Shown here in pieces: positions 1 to 7,948 of a DNA stretch of 64,000 bases. The notes beneath the pieces were generated by a model. That model did not search any database. It was given only the letters and a program-made list of their open reading frames with translations, and was not told the DNA's origin. Made by a program: the position numbers and the translations under genes. Each line of letters begins with the position of its first letter. The first letter of the stretch is position 1. Origin of the DNA: Thermobifida alba (GTDB lineage: Bacteria > Actinomycetota > Actinomycetes > Streptosporangiales > Streptosporangiaceae); assembly GCF_023208015.1 (NCBI RefSeq), contig NZ_CP051627.1:1116001-1180000 (forward strand). The letters are read 5' to 3'.

Positions 1-1
1 C

Positions 2-841
2 ATCTTCGAGGACCGCCTCGCCGAGGTCGGCGCGACCATCGAGTGGGGCGGCTCCTACGCCTCCTTCACCGCCGCCTCCGACGCCCTCAAGTCCGGCGAC
101 CTCAACGTCCAGCAGGGCGCCGTCTCCCCCGCGGTCGGCTCCCTGGCCAGCACCGACGACCTGCGCATCTTCATCGTCGCGGACCTCGTCGGCGACCCCG
201 CGCCGCTGCGCGACGGCCTCGTGGTGCCCCCCGACAGCGACATCCGGACCGTCGCCGACCTGAAGGGGCGCAGGGTCGCCGTCAACCAGGCCGGAAAGGG
301 CGAGTACCTGCTGCTGCGCGCCCTGGAGGCCGAGGGCGTCGACCCCGACGAGGTCGAACGCGTCTACCTCAACCCGCAGGAGGGGGCGGCGGCCTTCGCC
401 TCCGGCAAGGTGGACGCCTGGTGGGCGATCGTGGACGCCTACCCCGAGGCCGTCGCCAACGGCGCCAGGACCGTCGTCACCAGCCGGGACATCGACGACG
501 CGGACCTCAACGTCTTCGTCGCCCGCAAGGACCTGCTGGAGGAGCACCCCGAGGCCGCCGAGGTGTTCTTCGAGGTCCTCAACGAGCTCATCGAGGAGGG
601 CCGCAGCCGGCCCGAGAAGTTCCAGAACGTGTTCCTCGACCAGGGCCCCACCGCCCTGGACGGCGACCGCCTCGCCGAGAGCGTCGAGCTGACCAGGGCC
701 GCGACCTCCTACCGCTACCCCACCGAGGAGGACCTGGCCCGCATCGAGAGCGTCGCCGCGACCTTCGTCGACCACGGACTGCTCGACGGGCCGGTCAACG
801 CCTCCGACATCGTCTTCGACCTGCCCGCCGCCCTGGACTGA
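2..841 (+). CDS. ABC transporter substrate-binding protein, aliphatic sulfonate type (5' truncated)
   Basis: The reading frame is open from the left edge, so the start and any signal peptide lie outside the window. About 279 residues are visible. The segment 'VADLKGRRVAVNQ' followed by 'FASGKVDAWWAIVDAYPEA' is the usual NMT1/SsuA-type periplasmic-binding signature, in which a second-lobe 'DLKGKKVAV' strand precedes a 'G-DA' strand. It is followed after 29 bp by a permease and then an ATPase, so it should be the extracellular solute receptor of that importer. The substrate (alkanesulfonate, taurine or another sulfonate) is inferred from the monooxygenases downstream. Confidence 0.85.
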   Translation: MFEDRLAEVGATIEWGGSYASFTAASDALKSGDLNVQQGAVSPAVGSLASTDDLRIFIVADLVGDPAPLRDGLVVPPDSDIRTVADLKGRRVAVNQAGKGEYLLLRALEAEGVDPDEVERVYLNPQEGAAAFASGKVDAWWAIVDAYPEAVANGARTVVTSRDIDDADLNVFVARKDLLEEHPEAAEVFFEVLNELIEEGRSRPEKFQNVFLDQGPTALDGDRLAESVELTRAATSYRYPTEEDLARIESVAATFVDHGLLDGPVNASDIVFDLPAALD

Positions 842-870
842 CCCAGACGCCCACCCGCCGGGAGCATCCC

Positions 871-1752
871 ATGACCGTTCCGTCCCGACCGCTGCTCCAC
901 GACCCGCCCGGCTCCGCGGACGCCGCCGACCGCGCCCCGGCGGCGTCCGCCCTGGAGCGCCCCGCCCCCCTGCGGGGCCGCCGGCGCCACCCCGCGGTGT
1001 CGCCGATCCTGCGCGCCAGCGTCCCCGTGCTGCTGGTGGCCCTGTGGTGGTGGGGCACGGACGCCGGCCTCGTCGACCCCCGGGTGCTGTCCAGCCCGCC
1101 CGACGTGGTCGACGCGCTGCGCGAACTGGTGGCCACCGGCCAGCTCGCCGAGTTCCTGGCGGCCTCCTTCCGCCGGGCCGCGCTCGGCGTCGCCCTCGGA
1201 GTGGGCGCCGGACTCGTCCTGGGGGTGGCGGCCGGACTGTCCGCGCTCGCCGAGGAACTCGTCGACCCGTCCATGCAGATCGTCCGCGCCGTGCCGTTCC
1301 TGGCCCTGGTGCCGCTGTTCATCTCCTGGTTCGGCGTCGACGAGGCCTTCAAGGTCGTGCTCATCGCGGTCGCGGCCGTCGCCCCCATGTACGCCTACAC
1401 CTACCTCGGCGTGCGCAGCGTGGACCGCCGGGTCGTGGAGGCGGCGCGGGGCTTCGGCCTGCGCGGCCCGCGGCTGGCCGTCGGCGTCATCATCCCCGGC
1501 GCGCTGCCCAGCATCCTCATGGCGCTGCGCATCTGCATGACGGTCAGCCTCACCGGGCTCATCGCCGCCGAGCAGATCGGCACCACCGCCGGGATCGGCT
1601 ACCTGGTCACCCTGGCCCAGCAGTACTACCGCACCGACTACATGGTGCTGTGCATCGCCCTGTACGCGGTGCTCGGCCTGCTCATCGACCTGGTGATCCG
1701 GGTCCTGGAACGCGTCCTCATGCCCTGGCGCGGCCACGTCGCCGCCCGCTGA
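871..1752 (+). CDS. ABC transporter permease, SsuC/TauC family
   Basis: A 293-residue inner-membrane permease. After a polar N-terminal stretch of about 45 residues there are about six hydrophobic helices. The cytoplasmic loop 'EAARGFGLRGPRLAVGVIIPGALPSI' matches the EAA motif that docks the ATPase in the binding-protein-dependent transport family. The ATG at 871 is the first start after the upstream stop and follows a GGGAG ribosome-binding site. It lies between its binding protein and ATPase and probably shares their transcript. Length and topology fit SsuC; the substrate is inferred from context. Confidence 0.88.
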   Translation: MTVPSRPLLHDPPGSADAADRAPAASALERPAPLRGRRRHPAVSPILRASVPVLLVALWWWGTDAGLVDPRVLSSPPDVVDALRELVATGQLAEFLAASFRRAALGVALGVGAGLVLGVAAGLSALAEELVDPSMQIVRAVPFLALVPLFISWFGVDEAFKVVLIAVAAVAPMYAYTYLGVRSVDRRVVEAARGFGLRGPRLAVGVIIPGALPSILMALRICMTVSLTGLIAAEQIGTTAGIGYLVTLAQQYYRTDYMVLCIALYAVLGLLIDLVIRVLERVLMPWRGHVAAR

Positions 1753-1774
1753 CCCGCCCGCCCGAAAGGAAGCC

Positions 1775-2497
1775 ATGGCCAGCCCGCCCGTTGCCGACCT
1801 GGCCGTCCAGGTCCGCGGACTGCGCAAGTCCTACGGCGCCCAGACCGTCCTGGACGGAGTCGACCTCGACATCCGCCGCGGCGAGTTCTTCGCCCTGCTG
1901 GGCCCCAGCGGCACCGGCAAGACCACCCTGCTGCGCGTGCTCGCCGGCCTGGAGACGCCCGACGCCGGCGAGGTCTGGGTGCCGCCCCGGCGCACCACCG
2001 TCTACCAGGAGCCGCGCCTGGTACCGGCCCGCCGGGTGCTCGCCAACGTCACCATCGGACAGCCCCGCGGCGCCGCCACCCGGCAGGCCGGCCTGCGCGC
2101 CCTGGCGGAGGTCGGCCTGGCCGACAAGGCCCGGGCCTGGCCCGCCACCCTCTCCGGCGGCGAGGCCCAGCGCGTCGCCCTGGCCCGGGCGCTCGTGCGC
2201 GACCCCGAACTGCTGCTCCTGGACGAGCCCTTCGCCGCCCTGGACGCGCTGACCCGGCTGCACATGCAGGACCTCGTGGCCGACCTGTGCGTCCGGCACC
2301 GCCCCGCGGTGCTGCTCGTCACCCACGACGTCGACGAGGCCGTCCGACTGGCCGACCGGGTCGCGGTGCTGCGCGGCGGGCGCTTCGTCCACGACGTGCG
2401 CATCGACGCCGAGCACCCCCGCGACCGCGACGACCCCGCCGTCCTGGCCCACCGCCGCGACCTCCTCGCCCGCCTCGGCGTGGGCACCGGACGCTGA
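1775..2497 (+). CDS. ABC transporter ATP-binding protein, SsuB/TauB family
   Basis: A 240-residue nucleotide-binding subunit. Visible motifs are Walker [10 protein letters not shown] (residues 43-51), a Q-loop in 'VYQEPRL', the signature LSGGEAQR, Walker B LLLLDEPF with 'AALDALTR', and the H-loop 'VTHDVDEA'. The '[12 protein letters not shown]' and 'THDVDEAV' pair is characteristic of the nitrate/sulfonate/taurine ATPases. The ATG at 1775 is preceded by GAAAGGA. It energises the permease encoded just upstream. The protein is slightly short of SsuB (about 255 residues). Confidence 0.9.
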   Translation: MASPPVADLAVQVRGLRKSYGAQTVLDGVDLDIRRGEFFALLGPSGTGKTTLLRVLAGLETPDAGEVWVPPRRTTVYQEPRLVPARRVLANVTIGQPRGAATRQAGLRALAEVGLADKARAWPATLSGGEAQRVALARALVRDPELLLLDEPFAALDALTRLHMQDLVADLCVRHRPAVLLVTHDVDEAVRLADRVAVLRGGRFVHDVRIDAEHPRDRDDPAVLAHRRDLLARLGVGTGR

Positions 2498-2522
2498 ACC
2501 CGCCACCCACCGGGAGGAACCC

Positions 2523-3560
2523 GTGACCACCACCGCACCCGCGAAACCCGCAGTGGACAAGATCTGGTACACCCGCTGCCCCGTCCCCACCGCCAGCGGC
2601 CTGGCCCACAACCTGGGCTGGCTCTCCGACGCCTTCGCCGCCCGGGGACTGCAGGTGGGCGTCCTGCAGGAGGCGCCCCCCGAGATCGCCCGCCACCACT
2701 TCGACCACCGGCTCCTCGGCCTGTTCCGCGAGGGCGGCAACGTGCCGGCCCTGGTCGCCAGGTCCGAGGGCGCACCGACCAGGCTGATCGGACTGACCTG
2801 GATCGACGAGGGGCAGGCCGTGCTCACCCGCCCCGACACCGGCATCGCCTCGCCCGCCGACCTCGCAGGGCGCCGCATCGCCGTGCCCGCCTGGGCCGAC
2901 ACCCGCGCCAAGAGCTTCCCCCGCGCCATGGCCCTGCACGGCTTCCGGGGCGCCCTGGCCCTGGCCGGGCTCACCCTCGACGACGTCGAGCACGTCGAGG
3001 TCCCCCCGACGCTGTCGGGCCGCCCGGAGCCGGACTCGCCGGCCCCGACCTGGCCGGGACTGGCCGAACTCGCCGCGGGCACCGTCGACGCGGTCTACGT
3101 CAAGGGCGCCCGGGCCGCCGAGGAGGCCGCGGCGATCGGCGCGACCGTGGCGGTCGACCTGGACGCCGTCCCCGACCGGAGGCACCGCGTCAACAACGGC
3201 ACCCCCCGCCCCATCACCGTGCACGAGCGCATCCTCGACGAACGTCCCGAACTGGTGACGGACTTCCTCGTGCAGACCCTGCGCGCCGCCGACTGGGCCG
3301 CCACCGACCCCGACGGGGTGCGCCGCATCCTGGCCGCCGAGACCCACTCCGGCGCCGAGGGGGTGGCCCGCGCCTACGCCGACGGCTTCCACACCGGGCT
3401 GCACCCCGACCTGTCCGACGAGCGGCTGGACCTGCTCGCCGCCCAGGAGGACTTCCTCCACCGGCACGGCTTCCTCGCCGAACGGGTCGACGTGCGCGCC
3501 TGGGCCGCCCACGAGCCGCTGGCCGCCGCCCGCGAGGCCCTCGCCCGCGCCACCCCCTGA
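2523..3560 (+). CDS. DszB-like aromatic sulfinate desulfinase (NMT1/binding-protein fold)
   Basis: The 345-residue protein has the periplasmic-binding fold but no signal peptide. It resembles DszB, the hydroxyphenyl-benzenesulfinate desulfinase that releases sulfite from aryl sulfinates. By eye, 'YTRCPVP' (Cys19) aligns with 'YSNCPVP' around catalytic Cys27 of DszB. His59-Phe60 and Arg69-x-Gly-Gly align with His60-Phe61 and Arg70-x-Gly-Gly, and both proteins have exactly ten residues between His and Arg. The rest ('DLAGRRIAVP', 'GTVDAVYVKG') also follows DszB. A GTG start at 2523 follows GGGAGGAA. Its position between sulfonate ABC genes and flavin monooxygenases supports a cytoplasmic C-S cleaving enzyme. 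The exact substrate is unknown, and a repurposed binding protein remains possible. Confidence 0.72.
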   Translation: MTTTAPAKPAVDKIWYTRCPVPTASGLAHNLGWLSDAFAARGLQVGVLQEAPPEIARHHFDHRLLGLFREGGNVPALVARSEGAPTRLIGLTWIDEGQAVLTRPDTGIASPADLAGRRIAVPAWADTRAKSFPRAMALHGFRGALALAGLTLDDVEHVEVPPTLSGRPEPDSPAPTWPGLAELAAGTVDAVYVKGARAAEEAAAIGATVAVDLDAVPDRRHRVNNGTPRPITVHERILDERPELVTDFLVQTLRAADWAATDPDGVRRILAAETHSGAEGVARAYADGFHTGLHPDLSDERLDLLAAQEDFLHRHGFLAERVDVRAWAAHEPLAAAREALARATP

Positions 3561-3610
3561 CCGACCGACCCCACGACCCGACACAACGAACCCGAGAGGA
3601 GACACCGAGC

Positions 3611-4555
3611 ATGAGCGTCAAGGTCGGATACTTCCCCCACAACAACTCGCTGTTCGTCCTGCGCCACCGGGGCATCCTGGAGCGCTCCCTGCCCGACGTG
3701 GAGTGGGTCGACCTGCGCGACCTGCCGCAGGGGACGCGGCCCGACCCCACCCGCGGCCTGCCCACCGTGCACGCCGACCGCCTCTTCGACGGCGGCTACG
3801 ACTTCATCGGCACCGGGTTCACCCCGCCGATCACCGCCCAGGGGCAGGGGCACGACATCGTCTACGTCGCGGTCTCCGGCCCCCGCCACGAGAACGGGCG
3901 CCTGCTGGTCAAGGCCGACTCCGACATCAAGGAGACGGCCGACCTGCGCGGCCGCCGCGTCGGCATCGCGCACGGCTCCTGGCAGACCACCCTGCTGCTG
4001 TTCGCCCTGGACCGGGCCGGCCTGTCCTGGAGCGACATCGTGCCCGTGGACACCGGGGTCGACGCCGCACAGCAGTTCCTCTCCGGCGAGATCGACGCCT
4101 GGGTGGGCTCCTACCCGGTGCTGCGCGCGGTGGAGGAGCAGGTGGCCACCCGCGACCTGGTCGCCACCGAGGGGCTGTTCAGCCACCGCTCCCTCTGGTT
4201 CACCCGCCGCGACTTCGCGGAGAACAACCCCGAGGCGCTGGCCGCCATCGTCAACGCCCTCCAGGAGTCCGACGCCTGGATCCGCGAGAACCCGAGGGAG
4301 GCGGCGGCCCTGTTCGTCGCCGACGCCGAGAAGCGCGGCGGCCCCCGCGCCGACCTGGACGCCTGGGAGCACGCCCTGCGCACCCGCCCCTTCGGCCTGC
4401 TCCCGGTCACCGACGAGTTCGTCGCCGAGCAGCAGCGCGCCGCCGACCTGCTGCACGCCAACGGCCTGCTGCCCCGCAAGGTCGACGTCTCCTCGGCGGT
4501 GTCGCCGAGCGTCAACGCCCTCGTCCCGCCGATCCCCGGCGCCGACGCGCAGTGA
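3611..4555 (+). CDS. Signal-less SsuA-like substrate-binding-fold protein
   Basis: The 314-residue protein has the NMT1/SsuA fold: 'DLRGRRVGIAHG', then 'FLSGEIDAWVGSYP', and a C-terminal helix-rich part. It lacks a signal peptide and lipobox, because 'VKVGYFPHNNSLF' begins the mature domain directly. No cysteine is present, so the DszB mechanism is excluded. The ATG at 3611 follows GAGAGGAGA. It could be a cytoplasmic sulfur-compound binding or sensing protein, a desulfinase partner, or a binding protein whose secretion signal was lost. It sits in the same run of genes as the DszB-like gene upstream. Confidence 0.72.
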   Translation: MSVKVGYFPHNNSLFVLRHRGILERSLPDVEWVDLRDLPQGTRPDPTRGLPTVHADRLFDGGYDFIGTGFTPPITAQGQGHDIVYVAVSGPRHENGRLLVKADSDIKETADLRGRRVGIAHGSWQTTLLLFALDRAGLSWSDIVPVDTGVDAAQQFLSGEIDAWVGSYPVLRAVEEQVATRDLVATEGLFSHRSLWFTRRDFAENNPEALAAIVNALQESDAWIRENPREAAALFVADAEKRGGPRADLDAWEHALRTRPFGLLPVTDEFVAEQQRAADLLHANGLLPRKVDVSSAVSPSVNALVPPIPGADAQ

Positions 4556-4561
4556 CCCGCC

Positions 4562-4592
4562 CGGGGCGGGAGGCCCGCCGCCTCCCGCCCCG
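4562..4592. terminator. Strong GC hairpin inside the sulfur operon
   Basis: A 13-bp perfect inverted repeat (arms 4562-4574 and 4580-4592, 5-nt loop) lies 6 bp after the stop of the binding-fold protein and 23 bp before the first monooxygenase. No T-run follows, as is common in actinomycetes. It may be a partial terminator or mRNA-stabilising hairpin that separates expression of the two halves. Confidence 0.5.
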
Positions 4593-4615
4593 CCCCGACC
4601 CCCACCGAGGACGCC

Positions 4616-5581
4616 ATGACCGAACTGCTGTTCAGACTCCCCACCCGCCACCAGCCCCCGCCGGACCTCGGCCCCGTCCCGCGCGACGTGCGCGGCGACC
4701 ACTACGGCCCCCTGGAGCGCCTGTTCCAGACCGGGCGCGCCGCCGAGATCGCCGGCCTGGGCGGGGTCCTGGCCCCCCACGACCCGCAGGGGGAGGACTC
4801 CTGGACCGTCGCCGCGGGGGCGCTGCGGCACAGCCGCCACCTCCGGGTCGTCGCCGAGTTCCCGCCCTGGGCCGCCACCCCCGTCTACGCCGCGAAGACG
4901 GCGGTGACCCTGCAACGCTTCTCCGTGGGCCGACTGGGCTGGCGGCTGTCCCTCGACGGGGACCCCGCCCAGCGCGCCGCCCAGGGCGACTTCGTCGACG
5001 GCGCCGACCGCTACGCGCGCGCCGACGAGTTCCTCACCGTGGCCAGGGGGGTGTGGCAGGAGCGCCCCTTCGACTTCGACGGGCGCTTCTACCGGGTCCG
5101 CGGCGGAGGCTTCGCGCCGCCCCTGGCCGGGCACCCGTTCCCGCGCGTGTACCTGTCGGGCACCGACGAGGCCGCCCTGGAGCTGTCGGCCCGCCACGCC
5201 GACGTGCACCTGGTCGGACTCGACGACGACATCGACGCCGTGCGCGCCGGCCTCGCCGAGCGCGCCGCACCCCTGGGCCGCCGGGTCGACCTGGGCCTGG
5301 AGCTGTCCCTGCTGGTCAGGGAGGACGCCGAGGAGGCGTGGCACCACGCGGGCGCCCCCGGACGCGGGACCGGACGCTGGGACGGCTTCGCCTCCCTCGG
5401 CCACACCGTGGCCGCCGGCCTGGTCGGCTCCTACCGGCAGGCCGCCGAGCTGCTGGGCGACTACGCGCGCCGGGGAGTGCGCGTCTTCGCGGTCGAGGCG
5501 GCCCCCGCCCTACAGGAGGCGTACCGGCTGGGCGAGCACCTGCGCCCCGCACTGGAGGAGGAGTACGAGAGTGTCCGTTGA
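4616..5581 (+). CDS. LLM-class flavin-dependent monooxygenase, short SsuD-like paralogue
   Basis: The 321-residue protein is a luciferase-like FMNH2-dependent monooxygenase. 'DRYARADEFLTVARGVWQE' followed by 'FDFDGRFYRV' is the SsuD-type signature, and 'LVGSYRQAAELL' and 'EAYRLGEHLRP' match the C-terminal barrel helices. It is about 60 residues shorter than SsuD (381) and lacks the usual N-terminal 'FHWFLPT' strand, so substrate range may differ. Its last 11 bp overlap the next monooxygenase, which implies translational coupling. It shares 52 identical consecutive nucleotides with that neighbour (5046-5097 versus 6055-6106), evidence of tandem duplication. Probable role: oxygenolytic cleavage of a C-S bond. 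Confidence 0.8.
   Translation: MTELLFRLPTRHQPPPDLGPVPRDVRGDHYGPLERLFQTGRAAEIAGLGGVLAPHDPQGEDSWTVAAGALRHSRHLRVVAEFPPWAATPVYAAKTAVTLQRFSVGRLGWRLSLDGDPAQRAAQGDFVDGADRYARADEFLTVARGVWQERPFDFDGRFYRVRGGGFAPPLAGHPFPRVYLSGTDEAALELSARHADVHLVGLDDDIDAVRAGLAERAAPLGRRVDLGLELSLLVREDAEEAWHHAGAPGRGTGRWDGFASLGHTVAAGLVGSYRQAAELLGDYARRGVRVFAVEAAPALQEAYRLGEHLRPALEEEYESVR
5046..5097 (+). repeat. 52-nt identical segment shared by two adjacent monooxygenase genes
   Basis: The 52 nucleotides here recur without mismatch at 6055-6106, in the same reading frame of the neighbouring paralogue. The segment encodes the conserved 'VWQERPFDFDGRFYRV' stretch. Perfect identity in wobble positions, against clear divergence outside, indicates recent duplication or gene conversion. 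Confidence 0.85.
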
Positions 5582-6779
5582 CTTCTACTGGCGGATCGGC
5601 ATGCACGGCGACCAGCCGTCGCTGCGCCGCCGCGCCGAGAGCCGCGGCGACTGGGCCCCGCACGTGCCCGGGCGCATCGCCCCCGCGCTGCGCCACGGGG
5701 AGCCCGACGGCTACGCCTACGTCGAGCACATGCTCGACGTGGCGCGGGCCGCCGAGGCGGCCGGGTTCTACGGCGGGCTGATGCCGTCGTTCCCCTTCAC
5801 CGACGACCCGTGGGCCTCCGCGGCGATGCTGGCGCGCGAGACCCGCACCTTCCGGTTCATGATCGCCTTCCAGCCCGGCTTCCTCAACCCGGTGCACGCC
5901 GCGCGGATGGCGGCCACCCTGCAGCGCGCCTCGCGGGGCCGGGTCGTCTACAACGTCATCACCGGGGGCGGCGGCCCCGCCCAGGCGTGGTGGGGCGACG
6001 AGGTCGCCCACGACGACCGCTACGCGCGCACCGACGAGTTCCTCCGGGTGCACCGGGGGGTGTGGCAGGAGCGCCCCTTCGACTTCGACGGGCGCTTCTA
6101 CCGGGTGGCGGGGGGCGCGCTGCCCGACCCCCTGGCGGCCGAGGAGTTCCCCGAGATCTACTTCTCCGGGTCCTCGGCGGCGGCCCTCGACGTCGCCGCC
6201 CGGCACGCCGACTACTACCTGTCCTGGCTGGAGCCCTTCGACGCGCTGGCCGCGAAGTTCGCCGCGGTGCGCGAGCACGCCGCCGCGGCCGGGCGCGTCC
6301 CCCGCTTCGCGGTCCGGCTGGACGTGGTGGCGCGCCCCACCGAACGCGAGGCCTGGGAGGAGGTGCGCCGCGGCTTCGAGGCCGCGGACCTGCGCGGCCT
6401 CGACGGCGGCGCGGGGGACTCGGTGGGCGTGGCGCGCAGCCGCTCTTTCGTCAGCGGCCCCGTCACCGGCTACCGGGACCTGGAGGTCCAGCCAAACGTG
6501 TGGGGCGGCTTCGGGCTGCTGCGCGGCGGTCCGGCGTTCGGGCTGGTGGGCAGCTACCGGCAGGTCGCCGAGCGGCTGGAGGAGCTCATCGCGCTGGGCG
6601 TCGACGCGTTCATCCTGGCCGGGGTGCCCCACCTGGAGGAGTCCTACCGGGTGGGCGAGGAGGTCCTCCCGCTGCTGCGCGGCGCCGGGCGCCGGGCGGC
6701 AGCGTCCGACCGGGCCGGGGGAGAGGACCGCCGCGGCACTCCCGTCACTGTGTTCCCGGAGGCCACTGCTTCCAAATAA
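5571..6779 (+). CDS. LLM-class flavin monooxygenase, alkanesulfonate monooxygenase (SsuD)-like
   Basis: A 402-residue SsuD-family protein. Landmarks are the N-terminal strand 'VDFYWRIGMHGD', 'RFMIAFQPGF', the 'VYNVITGG' strand, 'DRYARTDEFLRVHRGVWQE', and the C-terminal 'LVGSYRQVAERLEEL' with 'LAGVPHLEESYRVGEEVLP'. In the family these enzymes use FMNH2 from a partner reductase and O2 to convert sulfonates to aldehyde and sulfite; no reductase gene is in view. The GTG at 5571 overlaps the upstream gene by 11 bp. The last 30 residues are polar and extend beyond the usual SsuD end. Confidence 0.85.
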   Translation: MSVDFYWRIGMHGDQPSLRRRAESRGDWAPHVPGRIAPALRHGEPDGYAYVEHMLDVARAAEAAGFYGGLMPSFPFTDDPWASAAMLARETRTFRFMIAFQPGFLNPVHAARMAATLQRASRGRVVYNVITGGGGPAQAWWGDEVAHDDRYARTDEFLRVHRGVWQERPFDFDGRFYRVAGGALPDPLAAEEFPEIYFSGSSAAALDVAARHADYYLSWLEPFDALAAKFAAVREHAAAAGRVPRFAVRLDVVARPTEREAWEEVRRGFEAADLRGLDGGAGDSVGVARSRSFVSGPVTGYRDLEVQPNVWGGFGLLRGGPAFGLVGSYRQVAERLEELIALGVDAFILAGVPHLEESYRVGEEVLPLLRGAGRRAAASDRAGGEDRRGTPVTVFPEATASK

Positions 6780-6801
6780 TTTTTCCTACCTGTATAGTTG
6801 G
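6770..6801 (+). promoter_or_regulatory. Probable promoter with overlapping imperfect palindrome before the third monooxygenase
   Basis: This is an AT-rich island in GC-rich DNA. A -10-like TATAGT (6793-6798) lies 17 bp after a weak -35, TTCCAA (6770-6775). The imperfect inverted repeat CCTAC-N7-GTTGG (6785-6801) covers the -10. The half-sites resemble those of Rrf2/CymR-type sulfur regulators, which is only an analogy. It would start a second transcript covering the SsuD-ABC genes downstream. Confidence 0.5.
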
Positions 6802-6847
6802 GTTTGTTTCCCGGTGCGACGACCTCCGCGAAAGGCGGCTCCTCGGC

Positions 6848-7948
6848 ATGCGTTTCCACTGGTTCCTTCCCACGACCGGCGACGGGTACGCGGTCCGTAA
6901 CTCCACGATCCGCCTCGACGTCGACGGGGTCACCGCACCCTCGCGCCCGGCCGACCTGGGCTACCTCGCCCAGGTGGCCCGGGCCGCCGAGAGCACCGGG
7001 TTCACCGCGGCGCTCACCCCCACCGGCGCGGGCTGCCCGGACCCCTGGATCACCTGCGCGGCACTGACCCAGCACACCGAGCGGCTGAAGTTCCTCGTGG
7101 CCTTCCGCCCCGGCTTCGTACTGCCGACCCTGCTCACCCAGCAGGCACGGGCCTTCCAGGAGGTGTCGCGCGGCCGACTGCTGGTCAACATCGTCACCGG
7201 AGGCGACCCGGTCGAGCAGCGCGCCTACGGCGACTTCCTCGACCACGACCAGCGCTACGCCCGCACCGACGAGTTCCTCACCGTGCTGCGCCGGACCTTC
7301 ACCGGAAAGCCGGTCGACTTCTCCGGCGAGCACTACCGGATCGAGGGCTGGGAGGCCGCCGAGCCGCTCGACCCCGCGCCCGAGATCTACTTCGGCGGCG
7401 CGTCCCCGGCGGCCGAGCGCGTCGCCGCCGCCCACAGCGACGTCCACCTCATGTGGGGCGAGCCGCCGGCCATGATCGCCCAGCGGATCGAACGGGTGCG
7501 CGCCCTGGCCGCCCGGACCGGCCGCAGCCTCCGGTTCGGCATCCGCCTGCACGTCATCGCCCGCGACACCGCCGCCGAGGCCTGGCGCGACGCCGAACGG
7601 CTGCTGGAGGGCATGAGCCCCGAGCGGATCGAGGCCATGCAGCGCTACTACGCCCGCATGGACTCCGTCGGCCAGGCCCGCATGGCCGCCCTGCACGGCG
7701 GCTCCACGCGCTCCCTGGAGGTCTCGCCCAACCTGTGGGCCGGGGTCGGCCTGGTCCGCGAGGGCGCCGGGACCGCGCTGGTCGGCGACTACGCCGAGGT
7801 GGCCCAGCGCATCGAGGAGTACCACGCCCTCGGGGTGGACGAGTTCGTCCTCTCCGGCTGGCCCCACCTCGAAGAGGCCTATCGGGTGGGCGAGTACGTC
7901 CTGCCCCGGCTCGGCACGCCCTCCCCGACTCCCGAACCGGCGTCGTGA
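6848..7948 (+). CDS. ssuD: Alkanesulfonate monooxygenase, SsuD family
   Basis: A 366-residue LLM-class enzyme, the closest of the three to canonical SsuD (381). It starts with 'FHWFLPTTGDGY', continues with 'FLVAFRPGF', 'LVNIVTGGDP', 'DQRYARTDEFLTVLRRTF', and ends with 'DEFVLSGWPHLEEAYRVGE'. The expected reaction is FMNH2-dependent desulfonation of alkanesulfonates in the cytosol. The ATG at 6848 is chosen because it begins exactly at the family N-terminus. It follows a 68-bp leader carrying a probable promoter, and its stop overlaps the GTG of the permease downstream, so uptake and cleavage are translationally coupled. Confidence 0.88.
   Translation: MRFHWFLPTTGDGYAVRNSTIRLDVDGVTAPSRPADLGYLAQVARAAESTGFTAALTPTGAGCPDPWITCAALTQHTERLKFLVAFRPGFVLPTLLTQQARAFQEVSRGRLLVNIVTGGDPVEQRAYGDFLDHDQRYARTDEFLTVLRRTFTGKPVDFSGEHYRIEGWEAAEPLDPAPEIYFGGASPAAERVAAAHSDVHLMWGEPPAMIAQRIERVRALAARTGRSLRFGIRLHVIARDTAAEAWRDAERLLEGMSPERIEAMQRYYARMDSVGQARMAALHGGSTRSLEVSPNLWAGVGLVREGAGTALVGDYAEVAQRIEEYHALGVDEFVLSGWPHLEEAYRVGEYVLPRLGTPSPTPEPAS

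Noticed and set aside
715-1827. Long reverse frames opposite the first ABC genes, and many similar ones across the window
   Set aside because: They arise from high-GC codon bias opposite real genes; no ribosome-binding sites or domains.
3611-4555. Second DszB desulfinase
   Set aside because: The protein contains no cysteine, so the DszB mechanism is not possible; kept as a binding-fold protein.
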